Shown piece by piece: positions 53,110 through 62,256 of a stretch of 64,000 nucleotides of DNA. The stretch comes from Pseudogracilibacillus sp037071985 (lineage in GTDB: Bacteria > Bacillota > Bacilli > Bacillales > Amphibacillaceae), in NCBI RefSeq assembly GCF_037071985.1, contig NZ_JAXHDF010000008.1, positions 124,001 through 188,000 of the forward strand, read 5' to 3'. The notes beneath the pieces are model-generated. The model searched no databases and was not told the DNA's origin. It saw only the letters and a program-made list of their open reading frames with translations. Position numbers and translations under genes: made by a program. The stretch's first letter is position 1, and every line of letters begins with the position of its first letter.

Positions 53110-54747
53110 TTATTGGTTTCCATTAAGTACTTCTTCAGCAATATTTACTGCATGATCCCCTATTCTTTCTAAATTACTTATAATATCGACAAATACAATT
53201 CCAGCCGATCCTGTACAAAGAGCTTCATTCATACGAATAATATGCTTTTTTCGGAAACTTCTTTCCATCTTATCTATTTGATCCTCTTTTTGAATGACAG
53301 CTAATGCTTCTTCTCTGTCCAATGATTCAAGAGATTTTACAGCCTGATTTACAGTGGAAATAGTTAAATCAAACATTTCATGAAGATCTTCATGTGCATG
53401 TTCTGTTAAATTTATCTTATTCGAAATTTTATATTCCATTAATTCTATAATGTTCTCAAAATGATCTCCTATTCGTTCTATGTCACGAACGCTATCCATT
53501 AACGCAGTATGTTTAGAACTGTCTGCTTCTGATAATGTTTTGCTTGAAATGCTAACTAAATAATTCGTTATTTCTCTATCCAGATTATTCAATGCTCCTT
53601 CTATTTGCATTGCCATCTCTGAATGTTTTTCTTGTTGGGTCATAACATATAGGCTTGTTTCTTCTAAACCTTTTACACTGTATTCCCCCATACGAATAAT
53701 CTCAGATTTAGCTTGATCGAGCGCTACAGTGGGAGATTGTTCGATAAAGATTGGGTCTAAGTGCTGAGGTTTGTATTCTATTGTCACATCTTCCCCTGGT
53801 ATTATCCTTGTAACGATCCACGCTAAAGCACCAATAAAAGGGAATTGGATAATCGTATTAGCTATATTAAAACTTCCGTGAGCAAAGGCTATCGTCATTT
53901 CTGGGTTAAGATTAAATGTACTTTGTAAGAACATTACAAAACTTACAAAAAATCCTAATATAATCATAAATATAACTGTTCCGATAACATTGAATGTGAC
54001 ATGGGTAAAAGCAGCTCTTCTTGCTGCAACAGAAGTACCGATAGATGCTAATATTGCTGTTATTGTTGTACCAATATTGTCACCAAACAGTACAGGTATT
54101 GCAGCATGTAATGTGATTGCACCCTCGGAAAATAATCCTTGCAAAATACCGACTGTCGCACTAGAACTTTGCACAATTAGTGTAAAAACTGTACCAATTA
54201 CTACTCCTAATATCGGATTATCACTCATATTAACAGTTAAATCGTGAAAAGCTTCTAAAGATCGTAATGGTTTCATCCCGTTACTCATTAACCCTAAACC
54301 AAAAAATAATGCACCAAATCCAAAAATAGCTTGTCCAATCACATTTATTTTTTGACTTTTAAAGAAAAATAACATAAAACAACCAACTGCAATAATTGGT
54401 AACGCATATTCTCCAATATCTAAACCAATTATGAAAGCTGTAATAGTAGTACCGATATTAGCTCCCATAATGACACCAATTGCTTGTCGAAATGTCATGA
54501 ATCCAGCATTAACTAATGCAACAGTTAATACCGTTGTCCCAGAACTACTCTGGATAAGCACTGTAACAAGTATTCCAGCAAGTACACCTAGAAATGGATT
54601 ACTTGTAAACCGGTCTAAAATATCACGTAGCCTGTCCCCAGCAAATTTTTGGAGACCATCTCCCATAAATTTAATTCCTAATAAAAAGATCCCTAAACCA
54701 CCAATAAATTCAAAGAGAATGGATTGTAAGTCGATTGATTCTGTCAA
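53110..54747 (-). CDS. nptA: Na+/phosphate symporter with PhoU-like domain
   Basis: 545 residues. Two NaPi repeats carry the paired motifs VLIQSSSGTTVLTVALVNAG and VQSSSATVGILQGLF, with GANIGTTITA and GDNIGTTITA following, all in about eight to ten membrane helices. A C-terminal PhoU-like helical domain follows (about 350-540). It probably imports phosphate with sodium, an alternative to the ATP-driven pst system, which is missing from its usual place after pbpA. Confidence 0.92.
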   Translation of the reverse strand: MTESIDLQSILFEFIGGLGIFLLGIKFMGDGLQKFAGDRLRDILDRFTSNPFLGVLAGILVTVLIQSSSGTTVLTVALVNAGFMTFRQAIGVIMGANIGTTITAFIIGLDIGEYALPIIAVGCFMLFFFKSQKINVIGQAIFGFGALFFGLGLMSNGMKPLRSLEAFHDLTVNMSDNPILGVVIGTVFTLIVQSSSATVGILQGLFSEGAITLHAAIPVLFGDNIGTTITAILASIGTSVAARRAAFTHVTFNVIGTVIFMIILGFFVSFVMFLQSTFNLNPEMTIAFAHGSFNIANTIIQFPFIGALAWIVTRIIPGEDVTIEYKPQHLDPIFIEQSPTVALDQAKSEIIRMGEYSVKGLEETSLYVMTQQEKHSEMAMQIEGALNNLDREITNYLVSISSKTLSEADSSKHTALMDSVRDIERIGDHFENIIELMEYKISNKINLTEHAHEDLHEMFDLTISTVNQAVKSLESLDREEALAVIQKEDQIDKMERSFRKKHIIRMNEALCTGSAGIVFVDIISNLERIGDHAVNIAEEVLNGNQ

Positions 54748-54873
54748 TTGTTAATCATCTCCGAGCACATAATAATATTACACTCCTATTATTATGAAAT
54801 ATTAAATAGATGTAAAGTATATTTCGGATATTTAACATTAAATTTACAAACGATATAAGGCCATTTGACTTTC

Positions 54874-55506
54874 TTATATTTCCTTCACTAAAATTCGTGT
54901 CCCATCTACTTGTGTAACTTGGACTTTTGTGCCTTTTTTTATCCATTGTGCATTGGAAATTGCACTATAATCCTTTTCATCAATTAAAATTGTACCAACA
55001 GGGCGTAAATCTGTTAATGTTATGCCTTCTTTTCCTACTAATGATTCAAATTCCTTATTCAATGAAGAATAACCAGCTTCTTTTGTTAAACGGTCTTTTA
55101 GCGTAATTTTACTCCACATGTTTCGTCTTTTAAATATTTTAAGGAAAGTAAAAGACAATCCACCACCTAATAATACCCCGATAACTGCGTATAAACCTGC
55201 GTAAAAGTTAGGAGCTGCTATTGTAACAGACAAGATCATTCCTGCAAGTCCCAACGTTGCAAGTGTTCCGTCATTTAAAATTTTACCATCGATGATTATT
55301 AGTAATAAACTAACAAAATAAATAATAAGCATAGTTATAAAAACAGATGGGTCTACTAAAAACATATAGAAATATAAAACAATAAAACCTATTCCTAAAA
55401 TACCAAAGAATCCTCTCATATTAACAAGAATTTCTCCTATTAAGAATAATGTACCCAATCCCACAATAACAAAACCAATCCAATCAGTAGAAAAAATTGC
55501 ATCCAT
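54874..55506 (-). CDS. NfeD-like membrane protein
   Basis: 210 residues: about five membrane helices in the first 125, then a soluble OB-fold-like domain (LVGKEGITLTDLRPVGTILIDEK...GTRILVKEI) near the C-terminus. This is the short NfeD form lacking the serine-protease domain, usually partnered with flotillin-like proteins of membrane microdomains. No flotillin gene is adjacent here. Confidence 0.85.
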   Translation of the reverse strand: MDAIFSTDWIGFVIVGLGTLFLIGEILVNMRGFFGILGIGFIVLYFYMFLVDPSVFITMLIIYFVSLLLIIIDGKILNDGTLATLGLAGMILSVTIAAPNFYAGLYAVIGVLLGGGLSFTFLKIFKRRNMWSKITLKDRLTKEAGYSSLNKEFESLVGKEGITLTDLRPVGTILIDEKDYSAISNAQWIKKGTKVQVTQVDGTRILVKEI

Positions 55507-55543
55507 ATGAGTACCTCCTAATAAATAAATTTCCGGATGTGAT

Positions 55544-55885
55544 ATGTATATGTCGCTTACTAAAAAAATTTGTCTGTATACTTTTATTATACTGTTAATT
55601 GTAAGTTTGTATAATGATATTAAAAAAGAAACAAATATAACAAATAATTCATCAAGTTTACCCTTATATGTGGATAATGGATTTAAATCAATAAAAATAA
55701 AAACAACTACAGGTGATACTATTTTATCTGTAACTGAACATATTAATGGAGAAGTTTTAAATGATATGACAATGGAAAATATATTGGATGATTTTAATAA
55801 CCTGAATCCGAATGTGAATTCCTTAGAATTAACACCCGGGGAGTATTATTATTTTCCGGTTTACAAGGACCTTGTACAAAACTAA
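55544..55885 (+). CDS. Small protein with a LysM-like domain
   Basis: 113 residues. An N-terminal membrane or signal segment (about 6-22) precedes a domain with TGDTILSVTEHIN, NILDDFNNLNPNVNSL and LTPGEYYYFPVYKD, the order of features seen in LysM repeats, though divergent. It may anchor to the cell wall. It is divergent from the NfeD gene, with only a weak Shine-Dalgarno site. I do not recognise a named family. Confidence 0.6.
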   Translation: MYMSLTKKICLYTFIILLIVSLYNDIKKETNITNNSSSLPLYVDNGFKSIKIKTTTGDTILSVTEHINGEVLNDMTMENILDDFNNLNPNVNSLELTPGEYYYFPVYKDLVQN

Positions 55886-55932
55886 AAAAATTCGAATTGA
55901 TTAAATACATAAATCAATTCGAATTCCTTTTT
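55886..55932 (+). terminator. Terminator after the LysM-like gene
   Basis: A long stem AATTCGAATTGATT/AATCAATTCGAATT followed by CCTTTTTTT on the plus strand. Confidence 0.85.
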
Positions 55933-55951
55933 TTGTCTAATTGTTAATCAT

Positions 55952-56371
55952 TTATATAAGAGGTAAAATAAAAAGCCGCACAAGAATTGATAAAACACCA
56001 ATAACAATAGCAGTATTACCTAAAATAGGTGCTTCTCTATTTCTTGCAATAAATCCAACAATGATTCCTGCGCCCGCAAATAGAATTGGTATTATGAAGA
56101 ATGAAATTGCACTAAGTGCGATCGCGATCCATCCATACATATTTTGTACTTCCTCATGTCGATCTTCATTATCTCGATCAAAATCACGACGTTCATCTCT
56201 ATTTTCACCGATTGGCGTAGGTGGGTCCTCCAACATTTCTGCTGCCGTTTCTTCTTTAAAAATATGCTCATTATCCAATCGTCGATTAGTATTAATATCT
56301 TCGGCAATAGGATGGTCAGCATCATTTAGAAGGTTGTCCTTTGACGGATCATTTAAATTTTGATTTTCCAA
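55952..56371 (-). CDS. YqfX-like membrane protein
   Basis: 139 residues: a long hydrophilic N-terminal half rich in Asp, Glu, Arg and Asn, then two C-terminal membrane helices (WIAIALSAISFFIIPILF, and AIVIGVLSILVRLFILPL). This matches the layout of B. subtilis YqfX, which is near nfo in that genome. Function unknown. Confidence 0.65.
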   Translation of the reverse strand: MENQNLNDPSKDNLLNDADHPIAEDINTNRRLDNEHIFKEETAAEMLEDPPTPIGENRDERRDFDRDNEDRHEEVQNMYGWIAIALSAISFFIIPILFAGAGIIVGFIARNREAPILGNTAIVIGVLSILVRLFILPLI

Positions 56372-56448
56372 TAGCTAAACCCCCTTTTCGATTAGGTAGG
56401 TATAGTTTATGGAGTATTTATGAATTCATTTATGTTATTTATTACATA

Positions 56449-57339
56449 TTATTGCATTATTTTATTAAGAAGGTTTTCATCAAACGTACCATTTTTTATC
56501 ATTTCAATTTCGAATTTATATGGTGGCTTTTTATTTTTCTTATCTGACCCCACATACGGTGTTTCCAAAATTTTTGGAATATCTTTGAATTCTTCATGAA
56601 AAATAACATAATGTAATGCTTTGTATCCAATATGTCCGAATCCGATATTTTCATGGCGATCTTTTTGTGCACCACGTTCATTTTTACTGTCATTCACATG
56701 TACTACCTTGATACGGTCTACACCAATAATTTTATCAAATTCATTAAGAACATCATCAAAACCATCGGCAATATGGTATCCTGCATCATGAATATGGCAA
56801 GTATCTAAACAAACACTTAATTTTTCATTATGTGTTACTCCATCAATAATTTTAGCAATTTCATCAAAACTTCTACCAATTTCCGTTCCTTTACCAGCCA
56901 TTGTTTCTAATGCTATTTGCACCTTTTGATCCTTTGTGATGACTTCATTTAAACCCTCAATAATTTTCTTAATACCCTCATCAACCCCTGCTCCCACATG
57001 AGCGCCTGGATGTAAAACAATTTGACGTGCTCCTAAAGCCTCTGTTCGTTCAATTTCATTTTTTAAAAAAGTAACTCCCAATTCAAAAGTGGCTGGTTTT
57101 ATTGTGTTAGCAATATTTATAATATATGGTGCGTGGACTATGATGTTATTTATACCATTTTCTTTCATATGTGCTAGTCCCGCTGCAATATTTAACTCTT
57201 CAATAGGCTTTCGTCTCGTATTTTGTGGTGCACCTGTATAAATCATAAATGTATTTGCCCCATAAGAAACAGCCTCTTCACTAGACCCTAACAACATTTT
57301 CTTTCCACTCATCGATACATGAGAACCTAAGTTTACCAT
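56449..57339 (-). CDS. nfo: Endonuclease IV
   Basis: AP endonuclease that cuts at abasic sites in DNA, important in spores. 296 residues from the ATG at 57339, preferred over a GTG three codons earlier; GGGGTGG lies upstream. The Zn ligands lie in GSHVSMSG, VLHPGAHVG, ALETMAGKGTE, CLDTCHIHDAGY, VVHVNDSKNERG and ENIGFGHIG. It follows cshB by about 13 bases, as in B. subtilis. Confidence 0.97.
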   Translation of the reverse strand: MVNLGSHVSMSGKKMLLGSSEEAVSYGANTFMIYTGAPQNTRRKPIEELNIAAGLAHMKENGINNIIVHAPYIINIANTIKPATFELGVTFLKNEIERTEALGARQIVLHPGAHVGAGVDEGIKKIIEGLNEVITKDQKVQIALETMAGKGTEIGRSFDEIAKIIDGVTHNEKLSVCLDTCHIHDAGYHIADGFDDVLNEFDKIIGVDRIKVVHVNDSKNERGAQKDRHENIGFGHIGYKALHYVIFHEEFKDIPKILETPYVGSDKKNKKPPYKFEIEMIKNGTFDENLLNKIMQ

Positions 57340-57352
57340 TTTTTCCACCCCG

Positions 57353-58669
57353 TTATTTTCTATTTCTACGACCTTCTCTTTTTAATCGACTCTTTATTCG
57401 TTCTTGTTGTTTCTTCATTTTCTTTTTATAGCCTGGTTTTACTTTTTGAGGTTTTTTTACTCGACTCCATGCTTCTTTATCGAGTTTAGTTGAAACATTT
57501 TTTCGCAACTGGCGTTTATTAAAACGATTCGTTTCAATCCATTCCCCATTTTTAACATCAGAAAAAGTAAATGTAATCCCATTCTTTTCTAAACGTTCAA
57601 TTAATGACGTATCCTCTTCCTTAAAAAAGCTGATTGCAGTACCCGATAATCCCGCTCTTGCTGTTCTACCAACACGATGTATATAAAATTCAACTTCTTT
57701 TGGCAACTCCACATTAATTACATGACTTGCACCCTTAATATCGATACCTCTAGATGCTAAATCTGTCGCGACAATGTATTGATAGCGAAGATCTAAAATT
57801 GCTTTTACCATTCTTTTTCTTTCACGACTTGTTAAACCGCCATGTAGGACACCTACATTTAAACCTTTTTCTACCAATTTGTCCCCTAACTCATTGGCTG
57901 ACTCTTTACTATTTGTAAATAAAATTGCTACATATGGCTGAATAACTTCGGATATGTCCATTATTTTATTTACAATATCCTGATGCTTAATCTCGATCAA
58001 GCGATGTTCCATCTTTTCAGGAGATATCCCATTTTCTATTTTAATATGAATTGGTTGAGCTAAATATTTCTTCAAAAATGGCTGAAGTTGTTGTGGAATC
58101 GTAGCAGAAAAAACTAAAAGTTGTACATCTTTTTTGCTCCGAACTAGCAGCTCGTCTATCGTATCAATAAAACGAAAATCCAGCATCAAATCTGCTTCAT
58201 CAATGACAAACGAAGTTGCTGAATAGATAGAAAGAGCTCCCTCATTGATCATATCTAAAATTCGACCTGGCGTCCCAACTACAATATGAGGCTTTTTCTC
58301 TAGTTGCTTTATCATACGCTGTCTATCAACACCGCCGACAATTAATCGTGAAATCCATACTTGCTCTTTATTAGCATACGTAGTCATCGTTTTAATCTCT
58401 TCGTATATTTGCATCGATAATTCCCTTGTCGGTGCCGTGATAACTATTTGTACTTCTTGTGAAGATTCATCAATTCTATTAAGTAATGGCAATAAATAAG
58501 CATGAGTTTTTCCTGAACCAGTTTGGGATTGACCAATAATACTTTTACCATTTAATATTGCGGGTATTGCCTCTTTCTGAATTTCTGTAGGCGTTTGAAA
58601 GTAAAGCTTATCAACTATATTTAATATTGTATTATTTAAACCTATTTGTTTAAAATTAATTTCAGACAT
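57353..58669 (-). CDS. cshB: DEAD-box RNA helicase CshB
   Basis: 438 residues: Q motif FQTPTEIQKEAIP, Walker A SQTGSGKTHA, motif II VIDEADLM, motif III FSATIP, and HRVGRTARAG in the C-terminal domain, then a basic tail. CshB works with cold-shock proteins to unwind mRNA, and the gene sits between yqfO and nfo as in B. subtilis. Confidence 0.95.
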   Translation of the reverse strand: MSEINFKQIGLNNTILNIVDKLYFQTPTEIQKEAIPAILNGKSIIGQSQTGSGKTHAYLLPLLNRIDESSQEVQIVITAPTRELSMQIYEEIKTMTTYANKEQVWISRLIVGGVDRQRMIKQLEKKPHIVVGTPGRILDMINEGALSIYSATSFVIDEADLMLDFRFIDTIDELLVRSKKDVQLLVFSATIPQQLQPFLKKYLAQPIHIKIENGISPEKMEHRLIEIKHQDIVNKIMDISEVIQPYVAILFTNSKESANELGDKLVEKGLNVGVLHGGLTSRERKRMVKAILDLRYQYIVATDLASRGIDIKGASHVINVELPKEVEFYIHRVGRTARAGLSGTAISFFKEEDTSLIERLEKNGITFTFSDVKNGEWIETNRFNKRQLRKNVSTKLDKEAWSRVKKPQKVKPGYKKKMKKQQERIKSRLKREGRRNRK

Positions 58670-58685
58670 TATATACTCCTTTCAA

Positions 58686-59792
58686 TTAAACAAATTGAAA
58701 TGGATCTGTATTTACTTTTGACTCAATGATTGGCAAATCTGGTAGTTTTTTTAGTAAGAATTCTTTCGTAGCCTGCTTCATAATCTTTTCAATATAGTGA
58801 CCAGCATCAATAATAGTCAGTCCCATTTCCTGTGCATCCTGTGCCATATGGAAGGTTACGTCACCAGTGATAAATGCATCTGCCCCCATTTTTTTCGCGT
58901 GGTACAAATATTTTTCACCACTGCCACCAATGATTGCTACTGATTTAACCATTTTATCTTGATTACCTGTCACTCGCAAGTGATTGATTTGATAAGCTTT
59001 TTTAATTTGATTACATAACTCTTGAACTTTAACCGGACGTTCTAACGTACCAATACGGCCTAGGCCAATAGAATTGCCAATATGTTTTAATGGATACAGA
59101 TCATACGCGACTTCCTCATATGGATGAGCTTCTTTCATTGCTGAAAGCACTCGTTTATACTCTTTTTCCTTAATAATTGTTTCAATTTTAATTTCATTTA
59201 CAATTTCTAATTTGTTTTTACTGCCAATATACGGGTTTGTTCCTTCCATAGGCATAAAAGTACCTTGCCCAGAAGTTTGAAATGTACAATGACTGTAATT
59301 ACCAATATAACCTGCCCCTGAATCACCTAGAGCCTCTCTTACTTGTCCAGCATATGTTTCCGGGACAAAAACGATTAGTTTTAAGAATTCTTCTGTCCTT
59401 ATATCGACAAGTGGCTTCGTATGATTTACTTTCAAAGCTTCAGAAAGTAAATCATTTACCCCGCCTTCCGCAACATCTAAATTAGTATGCGAAGCATAAA
59501 CAGTAATATTATGTTCAATTAGCTTTTTAATTACTTTTCCTTTCACTGTTTGAAAATTAATTTGCTTTAATGGTTTAAAGATAAGCGGGTGATGTGCCAG
59601 GATCAAGTTAACTTCTTGCTCAATTGCTTCATCCACAACAGACTCTATTACATCTAAGGTAACTAAAACTTTCTTTGTTTTATCTTCAGCAGTCCCTACT
59701 TGAAGCCCGACATTATCCCAATCATATGCTAAATCTGTCGGTGCCCATTGTTCAAGTGCTTTAAAAATCTGTCCATGAGTAATTTGTTTCAC
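58686..59792 (-). CDS. yqfO: NIF3/YqfO family metal-binding protein
   Basis: 368 residues: two NIF3 halves with an inserted domain (about 130-230). Metal ligands lie in LAHHPLIFKP (near 65), YASHTNLDVAEGG, and DAGHYIEKI near 335. Members are proposed GTP cyclohydrolase I-like or metal-handling proteins; the role is not settled. It starts within the last bases of trmK. Confidence 0.93.
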   Translation of the reverse strand: MKQITHGQIFKALEQWAPTDLAYDWDNVGLQVGTAEDKTKKVLVTLDVIESVVDEAIEQEVNLILAHHPLIFKPLKQINFQTVKGKVIKKLIEHNITVYASHTNLDVAEGGVNDLLSEALKVNHTKPLVDIRTEEFLKLIVFVPETYAGQVREALGDSGAGYIGNYSHCTFQTSGQGTFMPMEGTNPYIGSKNKLEIVNEIKIETIIKEKEYKRVLSAMKEAHPYEEVAYDLYPLKHIGNSIGLGRIGTLERPVKVQELCNQIKKAYQINHLRVTGNQDKMVKSVAIIGGSGEKYLYHAKKMGADAFITGDVTFHMAQDAQEMGLTIIDAGHYIEKIMKQATKEFLLKKLPDLPIIESKVNTDPFQFV

Positions 59793-60502
59793 GATAAAAC
59801 CTCCTCAATCCACCGTAACTGGGTCTCATATAGAGTAAGTTTTTCTTCATCCATGTTTTTAGCATGTTTCATCTGACGAATAACATGTAGTAATTTAATT
59901 CGTTCATGCTCCCATTTTTTTAAAAATACAGGAGTTTTTTCATTTATTAATATTGGTCCAAACATAAATTGTTTTTCAATTAACATTGTTTCTTGATACA
60001 AAGTTTCTGATTTTTTCTCACCAATAATTATTTCGTATATATGATCATTTTCTTCCATAATAACTTCATTCACTAAGGAATATCCATTATGAAATAACCA
60101 TTGTCGTACTAAATGAGCATGGTTGTTAGGTTGTAAAATAAGCCGATTAACATGATTTAATTTTTTCGACCCATTCGCAAGTATTTTACTTATCAGGCTA
60201 CCACCCATACCGGCAACTACAATTTCATTAATATGATCGTTATCCTGAATCACATCGAGACCATTTCCTAATCTGACCTCTATTCTTTTCGCCAGGTCAT
60301 ATTGTTGTACTGTTTCAATTGCTCTTCTGTACGGGCCCTCTCGAACTTCGCCAGCAATTGCTTGAGCAAATGGATCGTGTAAACAAACATAACATGGAAG
60401 ATAGCCATGATCCGAACCAATATCAGCAAAGCATGTTTTAGCGGTTAAAAAAGACGCGATCATTTTTAATCGATGTGATAATTTTGACTCTATTTTCATC
60501 AT
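59789..60502 (-). CDS. trmK: tRNA (adenine-22-N1)-methyltransferase TrmK
   Basis: About 237 residues; the start among ATG at 60502, the next ATG or a GTG at 60508 is not certain. AGGTG lies just upstream. The SAM-binding motif FADIGSDHGYLPCY and a catalytic-site VVAGMGGSLI are visible. It methylates A22 of tRNA; formerly YqfN. Overlaps yqfO by 4 bases. Confidence 0.92.
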   Translation of the reverse strand: MMKIESKLSHRLKMIASFLTAKTCFADIGSDHGYLPCYVCLHDPFAQAIAGEVREGPYRRAIETVQQYDLAKRIEVRLGNGLDVIQDNDHINEIVVAGMGGSLISKILANGSKKLNHVNRLILQPNNHAHLVRQWLFHNGYSLVNEVIMEENDHIYEIIIGEKKSETLYQETMLIEKQFMFGPILINEKTPVFLKKWEHERIKLLHVIRQMKHAKNMDEEKLTLYETQLRWIEEVLS

Positions 60503-60529
60503 ACTCACCTATATTTGTATAAAATCGAG

Positions 60530-60560
60530 AAAAGCTTTCTGTTTGTACAGAAAGCTTACA
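60530..60560 (-). terminator. Terminator after cccA
   Basis: A perfect 10-bp stem (60532-60541 with 60548-60557), T-rich downstream on the minus strand. Confidence 0.85.
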
Positions 60561-60581
60561 CTAAAAATTACATTATGTTAA

Positions 60582-60947
60582 TTATTTCATTTCACTTAGC
60601 CATTCAGCTAGTAAGTCTGCTTCTTCATTTCCTACAAGACCGCCTGGCATACTTCCTTGGCCATTCATAATAATTTCATGAATATCGTCAGCTGAATGGT
60701 CACTTCCTACTTTCGTCAAGTCAGGGCCAGCTCCTCCGGATAAATCATCACCATGACAGCTAGCACATGATTTAGAGAAAATTTCTTCAGGATCTGTTGC
60801 AACTTCTCCCTGTTCTTCAACTTCTCCGCCATTTTCTTCAGCAAGTCGAATATCATCACGTTGATAAACGCCAATATAAAAGACTATAATCGCTGCAAAT
60901 ATACCTACGATAGCTATGATTCCAAATGGGAGAACATTTTTCTTCAT
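60582..60947 (-). CDS. cccA: Membrane-bound cytochrome c-550
   Basis: 121 residues: an N-terminal membrane anchor (about 5-27), an acidic linker, and a c-type heme domain with CASCH at residues 61-65 and the axial methionine M100 in GSMPGGL. It carries electrons on the outer membrane face towards cytochrome oxidase. Located between sigA and trmK, as in B. subtilis. Confidence 0.95.
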   Translation of the reverse strand: MKKNVLPFGIIAIVGIFAAIIVFYIGVYQRDDIRLAEENGGEVEEQGEVATDPEEIFSKSCASCHGDDLSGGAGPDLTKVGSDHSADDIHEIIMNGQGSMPGGLVGNEEADLLAEWLSEMK

Positions 60948-61086
60948 GACGCTACTTCCTCCTTATGTAATTGTTATGTATTTCTTATGAATTAAGACTA
61001 TCCTTATTCTACTCGAAAATCCTTTTAGTTTAAAGTAATAATACATAACCTAAGTAATTAAAGGATAGAGTTATGAAAATTATGTA

Positions 61087-61121
61087 AATAATTTCATAAT
61101 GAAGGACATTATGAAATTATT
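61087..61121 (-). terminator. Inverted repeat at the sigA 3' end
   Basis: A perfect 15-bp inverted repeat (61087-61101 with 61107-61121) whose right arm covers the sigA stop codon (61117-61119). The T run is weak, so it may protect mRNA or terminate partially. Confidence 0.6.
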
Positions 61122-62229
61122 CTAGAAAATCTTTAAGTCGTTTACTTCTACTAGGGTGACGCAGTTTTCTAAGCGCTTTTGCTTCAATTTGACGAATTCG
61201 TTCTCGTGTAACACCAAATACTTTTCCTACTTCTTCAAGAGTACGGGTACGACCATCATCTAACCCAAAACGCAAACGTAATACATTCTCCTCACGATCA
61301 GTAAGTGTGTCAAGGACATCTTCTAATTGTTCCTTCAACAATTCATATGCGGCATGATCAGATGGAGAAACTGCTTCCTGATCTTCAATAAAATCACCTA
61401 AATGAGAATCATCTTCCTCACCGATTGGTGTCTCTAACGAAACTGGTTCTTGAGCTATTTTTTGAATATCTCTCACCTTTGCTGGAGATAATTCCATTTC
61501 TTTTCCAATTTCTTCTGGTGTAGGCTCTCTTCCAAGATCTTGTAGCAATTGACGTTGAACACGGATTAATTTATTGATCGTTTCTACCATATGAACTGGA
61601 ATCCGGATAGTTCGTGCCTGATCTGCAATGGCTCTAGTTATTGCTTGTCTAATCCACCATGTTGCATACGTACTAAATTTAAATCCTTTTTCATGATCAA
61701 ATTTTTCTACAGCTTTAATAAGACCCATATTCCCTTCTTGAATTAGATCTAAAAAAAGCATACCTCTACCAACATACCGTTTTGCAATACTGACAACAAG
61801 TCGTAAGTTTGCTTCTGCAAGCGCGCGACTTGCTTCTTCATCACCTTGTTTAATACGTTGAGCAAGCTTAACTTCTTCTTCTGCCGTTAATAAATCAACT
61901 CTGCCGATTTCCTTCAGATACATTCGAACTGGATCATTAATTTTAATGCCTAATGGTACGCTGAGGTCTCTTAGATTATCTTCATTGGTTAGGTCCTCTT
62001 TTAATGCCTCTTCATCTTCAGCATCACCAATAACCTCTACACCCTGCTCCTCGAGGTACTCATAAAATTCATCAATTTGTTCTGGTTCAATCTCAAAAGT
62101 TGATAAACGATCTGCTACTTCCTCATATGCTAATACACCATTCTTTTTTCCCGCTTCGAGCAATTCTTCTTTTACTTGCTCAAGTGTTGCATCATTTTCC
62201 ATTGTTTGAGAAGATTTATTTTCTGACAT
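61117..62229 (-). CDS. sigA: Primary sigma factor SigA (RpoD)
   Basis: 370 residues, nearly identical to Bacillus sigma-A. Region 1.1 is the short N-terminal part, region 2.3-2.4 has FKFSTYATWWIRQAITRAIADQART, and region 4.2 has GVTRERIRQIEAKALRKLRHP. It directs RNA polymerase to housekeeping promoters. It follows dnaG in the classical macromolecular synthesis operon, with rpsU not visible here. GGGAAGGG sits upstream of its start. Confidence 0.98.
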   Translation of the reverse strand: MSENKSSQTMENDATLEQVKEELLEAGKKNGVLAYEEVADRLSTFEIEPEQIDEFYEYLEEQGVEVIGDAEDEEALKEDLTNEDNLRDLSVPLGIKINDPVRMYLKEIGRVDLLTAEEEVKLAQRIKQGDEEASRALAEANLRLVVSIAKRYVGRGMLFLDLIQEGNMGLIKAVEKFDHEKGFKFSTYATWWIRQAITRAIADQARTIRIPVHMVETINKLIRVQRQLLQDLGREPTPEEIGKEMELSPAKVRDIQKIAQEPVSLETPIGEEDDSHLGDFIEDQEAVSPSDHAAYELLKEQLEDVLDTLTDREENVLRLRFGLDDGRTRTLEEVGKVFGVTRERIRQIEAKALRKLRHPSRSKRLKDFLE

Positions 62230-62256
62230 AAGTCCCCTTCCCTCCTTATTACAAAC

